A stretch of DNA of 64,000 nucleotides. Source: an uncultured Eggerthellaceae bacterium (lineage in GTDB: Bacteria > Actinomycetota > Coriobacteriia > Coriobacteriales > Eggerthellaceae). The translations under genes and the position numbers were made by a program. Below, in pieces: positions 17,259 through 25,268 of the stretch (position 1 is the stretch's first letter; every line of letters begins with the position of its first letter). The notes below the pieces were generated by a model. It was not told the DNA's origin and searched no databases. It was given only the letters and a program-made list of their open reading frames with translations. The stretch spans positions 248,001 to 312,000 of the forward strand of contig CAJUQH010000001.1 in NCBI GenBank assembly GCA_910588095.1, given 5' to 3'.

Positions 17259-18686
17259 ATGGCGGCTGCCCAGAAGACGTACCTGTGCATCGACCTCAAG
17301 TCGTTCTATGCCAGTGTCGAATGCCGGGCGCGCGGGCTCGACCCCTTCACCACCAACCTGGTGGTGGCTGACAAGGCGCGCGGCCGCACCACCATCTGCC
17401 TGGCCATCACCCCCGCCATGAAGGCGTTGGGCATACCGAATCGCTGCCGCCTCTTCGACATACCCGAAGGCGTCAGCTACATCGCGGCGCGCCCGCGCAT
17501 GCGCCGGTACATGGAGGTGTCGGCGCAGATATACGGCGTCTACCTGCGCTATGTGAGCCCGCAGGACGTCCACGTGTACTCCATCGACGAGTGCTTCATC
17601 GACGCGACGCCCTACCTCGAGCTCTACCGCACCGACGCGCGATCCTTCGCCAAGCAGCTCATGGGCGCCGTCATGGACGAGACGGGCATCTGCGCCACGG
17701 CAGGCGTGGGTCCCAATCTGTTCTTGGCCAAGGTGGCGCTGGATATAACGGCCAAGCACGCGCCGGACAACATCGGCTTCTTGGATGACGATTCGTTCAA
17801 GCGGCAGCTCTGGTTCCATCAGCCCATCACCGACATATGGAGCATCGGCCCAGGCATCGCGCGACGGCTGGCGAAGTACGGCGTGCGCGACCTGGCGGGC
17901 GTGGCGGCCCTGCGGCCCGAGACGCTGCATCGCGAGTTCGGCGTGGCGGCTGAGTACCTCATCGACCACGCGTGGGGCCAGGAGCCCTGCACCATCGCCG
18001 ACGTGCGGGCCTACGAGCCCGACAACCATTCGCTCGTGAACGGCCAGGTGCTGCCCGGCGAGTACACGTTCGGCGAGGCGCGCATGGTGCTGGGCGAGAT
18101 GGTGGAGGCCAGCGTGCTCGAGCTGGTGGAGCAGGGGCTCGTGTGCGAGCGCATATCGCTTTCGGTGGGGTATGCGAAGGGCGCGGTGGCAGAAGGGGGC
18201 AGCGCGGGTGGTCCAGCGGGTGGCGCGGGTGTCGGCGACCCGGACAGCCTGCGCGTTGCTGCCCCAGGCGGGGAAGCGCCTGGCAAGGCAGCGTTTGACG
18301 AGGTGTTCGAGGGCGGCCACGGCAAGCGCCGCGTGGGCAACAAGTTCGGACCGGGCCACACCGGCGGCACGCGCAAGCTCGAACGGCGCACGAGCTCGCT
18401 GCGCTACCTGCGCGGGCGCTTCGAGGAGCTGTTCGACGAGACGACCCGTCGCGGCGCGCGCATCAAGCGATTGAGCGTGGGGTTCGGCGACCTGTTGCCC
18501 GAAGAATACGCCACTGTGACGCTGCTCGACGACGTGCAGGCCGACGCCAAGGAGCACCGCCTGCAAGAGGCCATGGTGGCCGTGCGCGGCAAGTTCGGCA
18601 AGAACGCGCTGCTCAAGGCTGCCAGCCTGCAGGATAAGGCCACGGCGCGCGAGCGCAACTGCCAGGTAGGGGGCCATCATGAGTGA
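17259..18686 (+). CDS. Y-family translesion DNA polymerase (UmuC/DinB type)
   Basis: A 475-residue error-prone polymerase. Catalytic acids are visible: D12 in CIDLKSFYASVE and D110/E111 in YSIDECFID. Helix-hairpin-helix motifs (IWSIGPGIARRLAKYGV) and a little-finger region follow. A Gly/Ala-rich stretch (about 305-345) interrupts the C-terminal part and looks like a flexible insert. It copies past DNA lesions during the SOS response, which agrees with the LexA box immediately upstream. ATG 17259 is chosen because the preceding GGAAGGGGGGGG is the ribosome site and the longer frame begins inside the promoter. It overlaps the YolD-like gene by eight bases. Confidence 0.93.
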   Translation: MAAAQKTYLCIDLKSFYASVECRARGLDPFTTNLVVADKARGRTTICLAITPAMKALGIPNRCRLFDIPEGVSYIAARPRMRRYMEVSAQIYGVYLRYVSPQDVHVYSIDECFIDATPYLELYRTDARSFAKQLMGAVMDETGICATAGVGPNLFLAKVALDITAKHAPDNIGFLDDDSFKRQLWFHQPITDIWSIGPGIARRLAKYGVRDLAGVAALRPETLHREFGVAAEYLIDHAWGQEPCTIADVRAYEPDNHSLVNGQVLPGEYTFGEARMVLGEMVEASVLELVEQGLVCERISLSVGYAKGAVAEGGSAGGPAGGAGVGDPDSLRVAAPGGEAPGKAAFDEVFEGGHGKRRVGNKFGPGHTGGTRKLERRTSSLRYLRGRFEELFDETTRRGARIKRLSVGFGDLLPEEYATVTLLDDVQADAKEHRLQEAMVAVRGKFGKNALLKAASLQDKATARERNCQVGGHHE

Positions 18687-18984
18687 GGGAAGGGCCCAGG
18701 TCGGGCCGCTCTACGACGAGCTGCTGGCCGCAGCGCCAGATGCCTTCGAGCGCGAACGGCGGCGCATCGTTCTGGACGACATCGCCGCGCGCATTCGCGA
18801 GGATGGCCCGCGCACCGCGCGCCCAAGCCCCGACCGCGGGCACCAGTTCAAGCCCTTCGCCGCGTTGAAGGGCTATCACGAGCTGGCGTATCAGCAAGAG
18901 GCCAAGGTGGCTCAGGCGGTGGAGCCTCGGCCCCGAGCGCTTCGAGCGGGCGGTGCGAGCGATGCGGAATGCGGGCTCGCTTGA
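18679..18984 (+). CDS. YolD-like partner of the Y-family polymerase
   Basis: A 101-residue protein overlapping the end of the polymerase gene. The segment RGHQFKPFAALKGYHEL matches the core of YolD-like proteins (R-AQFSPFAAL-GY), which often sit directly after UmuC/UvrX-type polymerases in Gram-positive bacteria and are thought to help or regulate them. Translational coupling and the shared SOS promoter support that role. The C-terminal 25 residues are low complexity. Function is inferred from family and position. Confidence 0.7.
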   Translation: MSEGRAQVGPLYDELLAAAPDAFERERRRIVLDDIAARIREDGPRTARPSPDRGHQFKPFAALKGYHELAYQQEAKVAQAVEPRPRALRAGGASDAECGLA

Positions 18985-18989
18985 GCCCG
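18972..18989. terminator. Hairpin between convergent genes
   Basis: CGGGCTC-gctt-GAGCCCG forms a perfect 7-base-pair stem spanning the stop codon of the YolD-like gene and ending just before the convergent transporter stop. There is no long T tract. It could terminate both transcripts, which are separated by only ten bases. Confidence 0.45.
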
Positions 18990-18994
18990 GTGCG

Positions 18995-20386
18995 CTAGGA
19001 CAAGCCTATCCAGGTTTGCACGATGGGCAGGTACCCGCTTATCAGCACGATGACGATGAGCGCCGGAAGCACATACTTCAGGTAGCCGTAAGCCCAGCGC
19101 GGGTACTTCACACCCTTGCCGGTGTCGGCCTCGGCCAGGAAGCTCTTCCAGCCCCAGCCGCGCTTCGACGTGCAGAACAGCAGGAACACCAGCGCGCCCA
19201 GCGGCAGCACGTTGTTGGACACCAAGAAGTCCTCGATGGCCTGGATGTTGCCGATACCAGGCACTTCCGCGCCGGCCCAAAGGTTGAAGCCCAGCACGCA
19301 AGGCAGCGAGAGCAACGCCAGCGCCACGCCGTTGACGGCGCAGGACTTCTTGCGCGACCAGCCCCACTGGTCCATGCTGAAGCTCATGATGTTCTCGAAC
19401 ACGGCGATGACCGTGGAAAGCGCCGCGAAGCTCATGAACACGAAGAACAGCGCGCCCCACAGCTGGCCGAGCGGCATCTGGTTGAACACGCTGGGCAGCG
19501 TGATGAACACGAGCCCTGGGCCGCTGCCCGGCTCGACGCTGAAGGCGAAGCAGGCTGGGAAGATGATCAAGCCAGCCATGAGGGCCACCAGCGTGTCAAG
19601 ACCTGCGATGCGCAGGCCTTCGCCGGTCAGGCCGAAGTCCTTGTTGATGTAGCTGCCGAAGATGGACATCGACCCGATGCCCACCGAAACGGTGAAGAAC
19701 GCCTGGCCCATGGCTGCCAGCACGGCGTCGAAGAACGTGCTCCAGCCGCCAGCGAACAGCTTGCCGAAGTCGGGCATGAGGTAGAAGCTCAGGCCCTCGG
19801 CCGCGCCCGGCAGCGTCACGGCGCGCACGCACAGCACTGCCAGCACGGCGAACAGCGCCACCATCATCACCTTGGTCACGCGCTCCACGCCGTTCTTCAG
19901 GCCAGCGCGGGTCACCACCACGCCGATGGCCACGACTATGAGCATGAACAGCGTCATCTGCAGCGGGTCGGCCAGCAGCCCGTCGAACACGCCGCCCACT
20001 TCCGCAGCGTTCAGGCCCTCGAACTTGCCCATGATGCTGTACACCATGAACGCCAGCATCCAGCCGGCCACGGTGGTGTAGAACATCATGAGCAGGTAAT
20101 TGCCTGCCAGTGCCATCCATTTGAAGCGGTGCCACTTGCTGCCCGCAGGCTCCAGCTCGTCGAAGCTGCGCGCCACGCCCTTCTGGCTCGCGCGGCCAAC
20201 CGCGAACTCCATCACCAAGATGGGCAGCGCGAAGATGGCCAGGAACGCCAGGTACATGATCACGAAAGCAGCGCCGCCGTACATGCCGGTTATGTAGGGG
20301 AAGCGCCAGACGTTGCCCAAGCCGATAGCGCACCCGGCGCTGATGAGGATGAAACCGAGCCGTGAACCGAATTTCTCGCGTGCCAT
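18995..20386 (-). CDS. Sodium-dependent transporter of the SNF/NSS family
   Basis: A 463-residue, roughly 11-helix membrane protein. The N-terminal signature GFILISAGCAIGLGNVWRFPYITGMYGGAAF is the sodium and substrate region of neurotransmitter:sodium symporters. Bacterial members import amino acids or related compounds with sodium; the substrate cannot be read from sequence. The start is ATG 20386 (MAREKFGSRLG), preceded by AAAGGGGA on the minus strand; the longer upstream frame is rejected because it precedes the conserved start. It is convergent with the SOS genes and divergent from galE. Confidence 0.92.
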   Translation of the reverse strand: MAREKFGSRLGFILISAGCAIGLGNVWRFPYITGMYGGAAFVIMYLAFLAIFALPILVMEFAVGRASQKGVARSFDELEPAGSKWHRFKWMALAGNYLLMMFYTTVAGWMLAFMVYSIMGKFEGLNAAEVGGVFDGLLADPLQMTLFMLIVVAIGVVVTRAGLKNGVERVTKVMMVALFAVLAVLCVRAVTLPGAAEGLSFYLMPDFGKLFAGGWSTFFDAVLAAMGQAFFTVSVGIGSMSIFGSYINKDFGLTGEGLRIAGLDTLVALMAGLIIFPACFAFSVEPGSGPGLVFITLPSVFNQMPLGQLWGALFFVFMSFAALSTVIAVFENIMSFSMDQWGWSRKKSCAVNGVALALLSLPCVLGFNLWAGAEVPGIGNIQAIEDFLVSNNVLPLGALVFLLFCTSKRGWGWKSFLAEADTGKGVKYPRWAYGYLKYVLPALIVIVLISGYLPIVQTWIGLS

Positions 20387-20616
20387 GGGTCCCCTTTTTG
20401 CCGTGGCGCCTTGGGCCGGGCGGCCTGGCAGGCGCGAATTTCCACTGAAGGCAGTGTAGCGGAAAGCGGCGCGAGCAGCTCGTGGATGTGGGTTTTCCTG
20501 GGCTAAAGGCACCTGGCGATGCTGCTACAATGCCTACATATAGAGGTAATGCCAACGCGGAAGGCCTTGCGGCGCATCGGAGCGCCCGGGCCGCCGCATT
20601 CGCGAAAGGTGCGCCC

Positions 20617-21756
20617 ATGGGCAATCGCGCATTGAACAAGCCGGCCGACCAGACCACGGTCTTGGTCACGGGTGGCGCCGGATTCATCGGCAGCCATACG
20701 GTGGTGGAGCTGCTCGACCGCGGCTACGACGTGGTGGTGGTCGACGACCTGAGCAATTCCAGCCAGGAAGCGCTCGAGCGCGTGCGCGCCCTCACCGGCA
20801 CCCAGGCCGACGGCCAGCGCGGCCGCCTGACCTTCTACAAGGAGAGCATCCTGGATGCCCAGGCGCTGGAGCAGGTGTTCGAGCGTCATCCGGTGGATGT
20901 CATCATCCACTTCGCCGGGTTCAAGGCCGTGGGCGAAAGCGTGCAGAAGCCGCTCGAGTACTACTGGAACAACGTGGCCGGCACGCTGGCGCTGTGCGAC
21001 GTGGCGCGCCGCCATGGCTGCAAGAACCTGGTGTTCTCGTCCAGCGCCACGGTCTATGGCGAGCCGGAGTTCGTCCCCATCACCGAAAGCTGCCCCAAGC
21101 ACACGCCCACGAACCCCTACGGGCAGACCAAGAGCATGCTCGAGCAGATACTCACCGACCTGTACGTGGGCGACGACGAATGGAACGTCGTGCTGCTGCG
21201 CTACTTCAACCCCATCGGCGCTCATGTGAGCGGCACCATCGGCGAAGACCCGGAGGGCATCCCCAACAACCTGCTGCCCTACGTGGCCCAAGTGGCGGTG
21301 GGCAAGCTCGAGCGCGTGGGCGTGTTCGGCGACGACTACCCCACGCCCGACGGCACCGGCGTGCGCGACTACATCCACGTGGTCGACCTGGCGCGCGGCC
21401 ATGTGGCAGCGCTGGACTGGATGGCCGGGCGCGTGGGCACCGGCGAGGCGCTGGGGCTCGGGTCGCTGGCGGGGCAGCCGGCGGTCGACGGCACGCGCCG
21501 TGGCGTGGGCATCTTCAACCTGGGCACGGGCAAGGGCTCCAGCGTGCTGGATGTCATCCATGCCTTCGAGCGCGCGTGCGGGCACGAGATTCCCTACCAG
21601 GTCATGCCGCGCCGTGCGGGCGACGTGGCCGAGAACTACGCGGCATGCGAGAAGGCCCGCGACGAGCTGGGCTGGGTGGCGGAATACGACCTCGACCGCA
21701 TGTGCGAGGATTCCTGGCGCTGGCAGTCGCAGAACCCGAACGGGTACCGCGGCTAA
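20617..21756 (+). CDS. galE: UDP-glucose 4-epimerase
   Basis: A 379-residue short-chain dehydrogenase-type epimerase interconverting UDP-glucose and UDP-galactose for cell-surface sugars. The NAD site is GGAGFIGSH; the catalytic YxxxK appears as NPYGQTK, with Ser/Thr in SSSATVYG. It is longer than the usual 330-340 residues because of an insert around ALGLGSLAGQPAVDGTRRG. ATG 20617 follows GAAAGG. A likely promoter is TACAAT at 20526-20531 in the 230-base divergent gap. The frame extending up to 20482 would cross that promoter, so it is rejected. A phosphohexomutase follows 30 bases later. Confidence 0.93.
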   Translation: MGNRALNKPADQTTVLVTGGAGFIGSHTVVELLDRGYDVVVVDDLSNSSQEALERVRALTGTQADGQRGRLTFYKESILDAQALEQVFERHPVDVIIHFAGFKAVGESVQKPLEYYWNNVAGTLALCDVARRHGCKNLVFSSSATVYGEPEFVPITESCPKHTPTNPYGQTKSMLEQILTDLYVGDDEWNVVLLRYFNPIGAHVSGTIGEDPEGIPNNLLPYVAQVAVGKLERVGVFGDDYPTPDGTGVRDYIHVVDLARGHVAALDWMAGRVGTGEALGLGSLAGQPAVDGTRRGVGIFNLGTGKGSSVLDVIHAFERACGHEIPYQVMPRRAGDVAENYAACEKARDELGWVAEYDLDRMCEDSWRWQSQNPNGYRG

Positions 21757-21786
21757 TTCGAACGCTCCTACAGAAAGGCTCAAGAT

Positions 21787-23202
21787 ATGGCAGAGATTCA
21801 CTTCGGCACCGATGGCTGGCGCGCCATCATCGGCGAGGACTTCACCGAGCGCAACGTCGTGCGCGCGGTGGATGCGGCGGCGGCCGTGTTCAAGGAAGAC
21901 GCGGTGGCGGCGGGGTGCGCGGCTGACGCGCCGGGCACGCTCATCATCGGCCATGATTGCCGCCAAGATGCTCACGCCTATGCCGCGCTGGCGGCCGAGG
22001 TGGCGGCGGCGCACGGCTTCGACGTCAAGCTGACCCGCGACTACTGCCCGACCCCGGCGCTGTGCTGGTCGGTGGCCCATGACCCCCAGGCAGTGGGCGG
22101 CATCATGCTGACGAGCTCCCATAACCCGGCCGAGTACCTGGGCATCAAGCTGCGCATGGCCGACGGCGGCGCGAGCCCGGCCGAGTTCACCGACCGGGTG
22201 GAGGCGGCGCTGGCGGCCGAGCCTTCCGCTGCGCGCGGCACCTACGAGGAAGCCGACCTCATGGCGCCCTACCTGGCTGCTCTGCGCGAGCTGGTGGACG
22301 TGGACGCCATCCGTGCGGCGGGCTTGCGCGTGGTGGTCGACCCGCTTTACGGTGCGGGCCGCGGTTACCTGGCCGACCTGCTGCGCGACATGGGCGTGGA
22401 AGTGGACGAGATAAACAACGCCTGCGATCCCGCGTTCGACGGGCTGCACCCCGAGCCCATCCCGCCATGGGTCGACCGTGGCCTGGCCCGCGTGAAGGAG
22501 CTCGGCTACGACGCGCTGTTCATCAACGATGGCGATGCCGATCGCATCGGCGCAGGTGACGCGCAGGGCAACTTCGTCAACCCGCACCGCATCATCACGC
22601 TGCTGACCGACCATATGGTGTCCGACCGCGGCGAGAACGGGCGCGTGGTGTCCACCATCACAGCCTCAGCGCTGCTCGACCGCATGTGCCGCAAGCTTGG
22701 CCTCGAGCTGGTGTCCACGCCGGTGGGCTTCAAGTGGATCTACGGCGAGATGGAGCGCGGCGGCGTCATGCTGGGCGGCGAGGAATCGGGCGGCATCGGG
22801 CTGCCGGGCCATGTGATGGAGCGCGACGGCCTGCTCATGGCGCTGCTGCTTACCGAGATGATGGCCCAACGTGGCAAAGACCTGGGCACCCTGGTGAGCG
22901 AGATGCTGGACAGCCTGGGTTCGCTGGAGTTCGCGCGCCGCGGCCTTTCCGTCACCGACGAGCAGATGGCCGCGTTCCGCAACACCACGATGCCCAGCTT
23001 CATGGCCGACGAGGTGTGTGGCAAGCGCGTGCTGGACGTCGACCGCCGCGACGGCGTGAAGTTCCTGCTCGAAGGCGATGCGTGGGTGATGATGCGCCCG
23101 TCTGGCACCGAGCCGCTCGTGCGCGTGTACGCGGAGGCTGCCACCACCGACGAGGTGGAGGCCCTGCTCGACTGGGCCGAGGCCGTGGTGGCAGGTGCCT
23201 AA
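21787..23202 (+). CDS. Phosphohexomutase (phosphoglucomutase/phosphomannomutase family)
   Basis: A 471-residue alpha-D-phosphohexomutase. The active serine is in TSSHNPAEYLGIK, the Mg site is NDGDADRIG, the sugar loop is GGEESGGIG and the phosphate loop is RPSGTEPLVRVY; together they cover all four domains. It interconverts sugar 1- and 6-phosphates; glucose is favoured by the neighbouring galE, but mannose cannot be excluded. The pair probably supplies nucleotide sugars for surface glycans. The ribosome site is AAAGG before ATG 21787. Confidence 0.92.
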   Translation: MAEIHFGTDGWRAIIGEDFTERNVVRAVDAAAAVFKEDAVAAGCAADAPGTLIIGHDCRQDAHAYAALAAEVAAAHGFDVKLTRDYCPTPALCWSVAHDPQAVGGIMLTSSHNPAEYLGIKLRMADGGASPAEFTDRVEAALAAEPSAARGTYEEADLMAPYLAALRELVDVDAIRAAGLRVVVDPLYGAGRGYLADLLRDMGVEVDEINNACDPAFDGLHPEPIPPWVDRGLARVKELGYDALFINDGDADRIGAGDAQGNFVNPHRIITLLTDHMVSDRGENGRVVSTITASALLDRMCRKLGLELVSTPVGFKWIYGEMERGGVMLGGEESGGIGLPGHVMERDGLLMALLLTEMMAQRGKDLGTLVSEMLDSLGSLEFARRGLSVTDEQMAAFRNTTMPSFMADEVCGKRVLDVDRRDGVKFLLEGDAWVMMRPSGTEPLVRVYAEAATTDEVEALLDWAEAVVAGA

Positions 23203-23488
23203 GGCCAGCCATTCGTGCCAGGTACTGTGCATCGTTTCACATAGACGGCATGTGCTTGGTGGGCAGAGCGTCGGGAGCGCGAGGTCTTCTTGGCTGTTAG
23301 AGAAGGCTTTGCCTATGCCTCTGTTGGCAATCTATTCTTGAGGCTGGAGTGATAAGGGTACAAGGGAAATGTATTGCACGATTGCGAAGAAATACCCCCC
23401 AAAGTTTGCATGCTAAGCAGAGGCCTGGGGGGTTTACCAACAGTATATTAGCATGAACAGTAGATACCCTGAGGCAGAGGGGACATCA
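23203..23488. other. Non-coding gap with one G/C hairpin
   Basis: No gene is supported here. ACCCCCC (23394-23400) can pair with GGGGGGT (23427-23433) over a 26-base loop. TATATT at 23445-23450 may be a -10 element for the next gene. Base composition drops here, marking the start of a region unlike its GC-rich neighbours. Confidence 0.4.
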
Positions 23489-24766
23489 ATGAGCACGGAA
23501 TCTCCTTTCGAGAAAAGCCACAAGGTAAGCGATATGATGACCGACCCTTATCTTCCTATAACGCTTGATTTGGGAAACGCGGGTGCTGTTCGCTATCTGG
23601 CTCGAAAGATTCGCAATGGCATCAAGGGCGGTTGTCATGTTTTTCAGCTGCGCCTTGATCCGAAGGACGCTCCATGCTATCCGAACGTATGCGTGCCGTT
23701 GGCGGGGATGCTGGATTATTATCGCGAAGCGCACGAATGTTGTTTTTTGGATTCAAATAGCTGGAAAAGATCCACCTATCTGAAGCATGCTGGCGTTCTC
23801 GAGCCCTATACATATGATTCGAATGCGCTCCCTGGGAGTTTTCTAGATCGTGTTTGGAAGTTCACGCCAGCGACTCATTATGAAGTTGTGAGCGGAATCA
23901 TGGAGTCGATTCGTCGCGCTGACCCTATGGCAGAAGGTGTTTTGAGCGCTCTGGAATTGACGCTGAATGAGGTTACCGATAACGCGCTACGCCACTTTTC
24001 TCGTGAGCCTGAAGACGAGAATGCTGTGGGCTACGTCATGGTTCAGTATCACAAAGGGAACCGCCATGCTGCTGTTGCAGTATTCGATGCGGGTCAGGGA
24101 GTGCCGGCATCTTTGATGCACGGCGGCCACAGGTTCGCGTCAGTTGCCGAGTCTTTAACGCTCGCTCTGCAAAAGGGAGTGACGGATGGAAACGGAGCCG
24201 GTAATGGCCTGTGGCTTATGGACGAAGTGGTTGCCGCCACGGCTGGGTCGTTCTCGCTGACATCCGATGGCGTGAGATACAGCACAAAGCATTATCAAGC
24301 AAATGATGAGCCGAAGACGACGTCGTCAACGGTCTCGAAGACAAAAGAGGGCACGACGCTAGTCGATTTTCAGCTACAGGCTGATAAGCCAATAGACCTT
24401 GCTGTAACTCTAGGTGGCCATGACCATGTGGATCTTTGGGTCGAGAACCATCTTGAGGAAAGTACGGATGATGTGCGCATGATAGTAAGGGAAGATTCTC
24501 GTGGTACCGCTAGTCGGTACGAAGGACGGGCTTTCGCGAACAAGGTGTGCAATTTGCTCTCAGGTGTGCCTGGCAGATGCATTCTTGATTTTACCGGCAT
24601 CGACATCGTGAGTGCGTCATTCATCGACGAGCTTGTGAGTGCGTTGCTCGAGCAATATGGATTCGTCGACTTTTTGAGCAGGATACGATTCGCCAATCTT
24701 TCTGCAGCTAGTATCGCGGTCATGGATGCGTGCTTCCGTAATCGGTATTTTAGGCCGACGATATAG
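23489..24766 (+). CDS. GHKL ATPase fused to a STAS-like DUF4325 domain
   Basis: A 425-residue soluble protein. The central part is a GHKL (histidine-kinase-like) ATPase: N box LELTLNEVTDNALRHF, G1 FDAGQGVPASL and G2 GNGAGNGLWLMDEVV. No HisKA dimer domain or phospho-histidine box is seen, as in anti-sigma kinases of the SpoIIAB/RsbW type. The C-terminal part (RAFANKVC to FIDELVSALLEQYG) resembles DUF4325, a STAS-related fold seen in anti-anti-sigma proteins. The N-terminal 110 residues are unassigned. Codon and base use are clearly more AT-rich than flanking genes, suggesting transfer. ATG 23489 is preferred over 23453 because GAGGGG precedes it. Confidence 0.7.
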   Translation: MSTESPFEKSHKVSDMMTDPYLPITLDLGNAGAVRYLARKIRNGIKGGCHVFQLRLDPKDAPCYPNVCVPLAGMLDYYREAHECCFLDSNSWKRSTYLKHAGVLEPYTYDSNALPGSFLDRVWKFTPATHYEVVSGIMESIRRADPMAEGVLSALELTLNEVTDNALRHFSREPEDENAVGYVMVQYHKGNRHAAVAVFDAGQGVPASLMHGGHRFASVAESLTLALQKGVTDGNGAGNGLWLMDEVVAATAGSFSLTSDGVRYSTKHYQANDEPKTTSSTVSKTKEGTTLVDFQLQADKPIDLAVTLGGHDHVDLWVENHLEESTDDVRMIVREDSRGTASRYEGRAFANKVCNLLSGVPGRCILDFTGIDIVSASFIDELVSALLEQYGFVDFLSRIRFANLSAASIAVMDACFRNRYFRPTI

Positions 24767-24883
24767 TTTCGGGGCGCGTTTTGGCAGGGGAGGCTCGGCT
24801 TCTTTGCGCCATGGGCCCTCATCGTCCAGTCTCGAGCACTGCGAACGAGGCTAGCTACTGACTCCGAGGGCGTTGTGGCGTTT

Positions 24884-24908
24884 TGCTCGCGGGACGAACC
24901 CGCGAGCA
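24884..24908 (+). terminator. Perfect 10-base-pair hairpin after the ATPase/STAS-like gene
   Basis: TGCTCGCGGG-acgaa-CCCGCGAGCA. It has no U-rich tail on the plus strand; on the minus strand a short T run follows. It lies 118 bases after the preceding stop and upstream of the next promoter, so a terminator or transcript-end role is plausible. Confidence 0.5.
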
Positions 24909-24940
24909 GCGAGCCGAAAAGCACTAGTCAAAAAGCACCC

Positions 24941-24971
24941 TTGCCAAATCTGCTCGGCGCTTGCTATAGTC
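24941..24971 (+). promoter_or_regulatory. Candidate extended -10 promoter for the structured leader
   Basis: TTGCCA (24941-24946) and TATAGT (24966-24971) with a 19-base spacer. The long spacer is offset by a TGn extended -10 (TGCTATAGT). Initiation would fall at about 24977, right at the base of the inverted repeat described next. Confidence 0.5.
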
Positions 24972-25170
24972 ACAGTTGCCAAAAACAGCGGTTCCCGTAA
25001 GGGAATTGCGAACAACCGAATACTGAGTTGCCTTTTACTCGAATCGCAATCTCGCTCTTCTGTAATACAGGATGAAGAGGGCATCTGCCTATCAAGACTG
25101 TATTTCTGAGGAGCACTCAGAGTTGTTCGCAATCTTGCTGTTTTTGGCGAAACTGTGGTGGATGCCCTCC
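24972..25170 (+). ncRNA. Long imperfect inverted repeat: candidate structured leader RNA
   Basis: Four stems nest in order: CACAGTT (24972-24978)/AACTGTG (25152-25158); GCCAAAAACAGC (24979-24990)/GCTGTTTTTGGC (25138-25149); ATTGCGAACAAC (25006-25017)/GTTGTTCGCAAT (25123-25134); CTGAGT (25024-25029)/ACTCAG (25116-25121). A side hairpin TTCCC-GTAA-GGGAA with a GNRA-type loop interrupts the left arm (24993-25006). An apical stem AATACAG/CTGTATT closes a loop holding GAGGGCATC (25078-25086), which can pair with GATGCCCTC (25162-25170) as a pseudoknot or alternative fold. It lies in the 5-prime leader of the surface-protein gene at 25269. A MITE-like relic is the alternative. The gap holds no gene. 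Confidence 0.5.
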
Positions 25171-25268
25171 TCGTTTCGCCAGTGCGCTTGAGAGCTATCC
25201 CGAGGTATCGAGCAGGCCGCTTCTGCCGCAGTGTGTCATAGCCACACCGCCGGAAGGAGCTGGTTGCA

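Noticed and set aside
24972-25158. Insertion sequence or MITE
   Set aside because: Terminal-type repeats exist, but no target-site duplication, no transposase remnant and no second copy was seen in the window. Structured RNA fits the promoter position better; a genome-wide copy search is needed.
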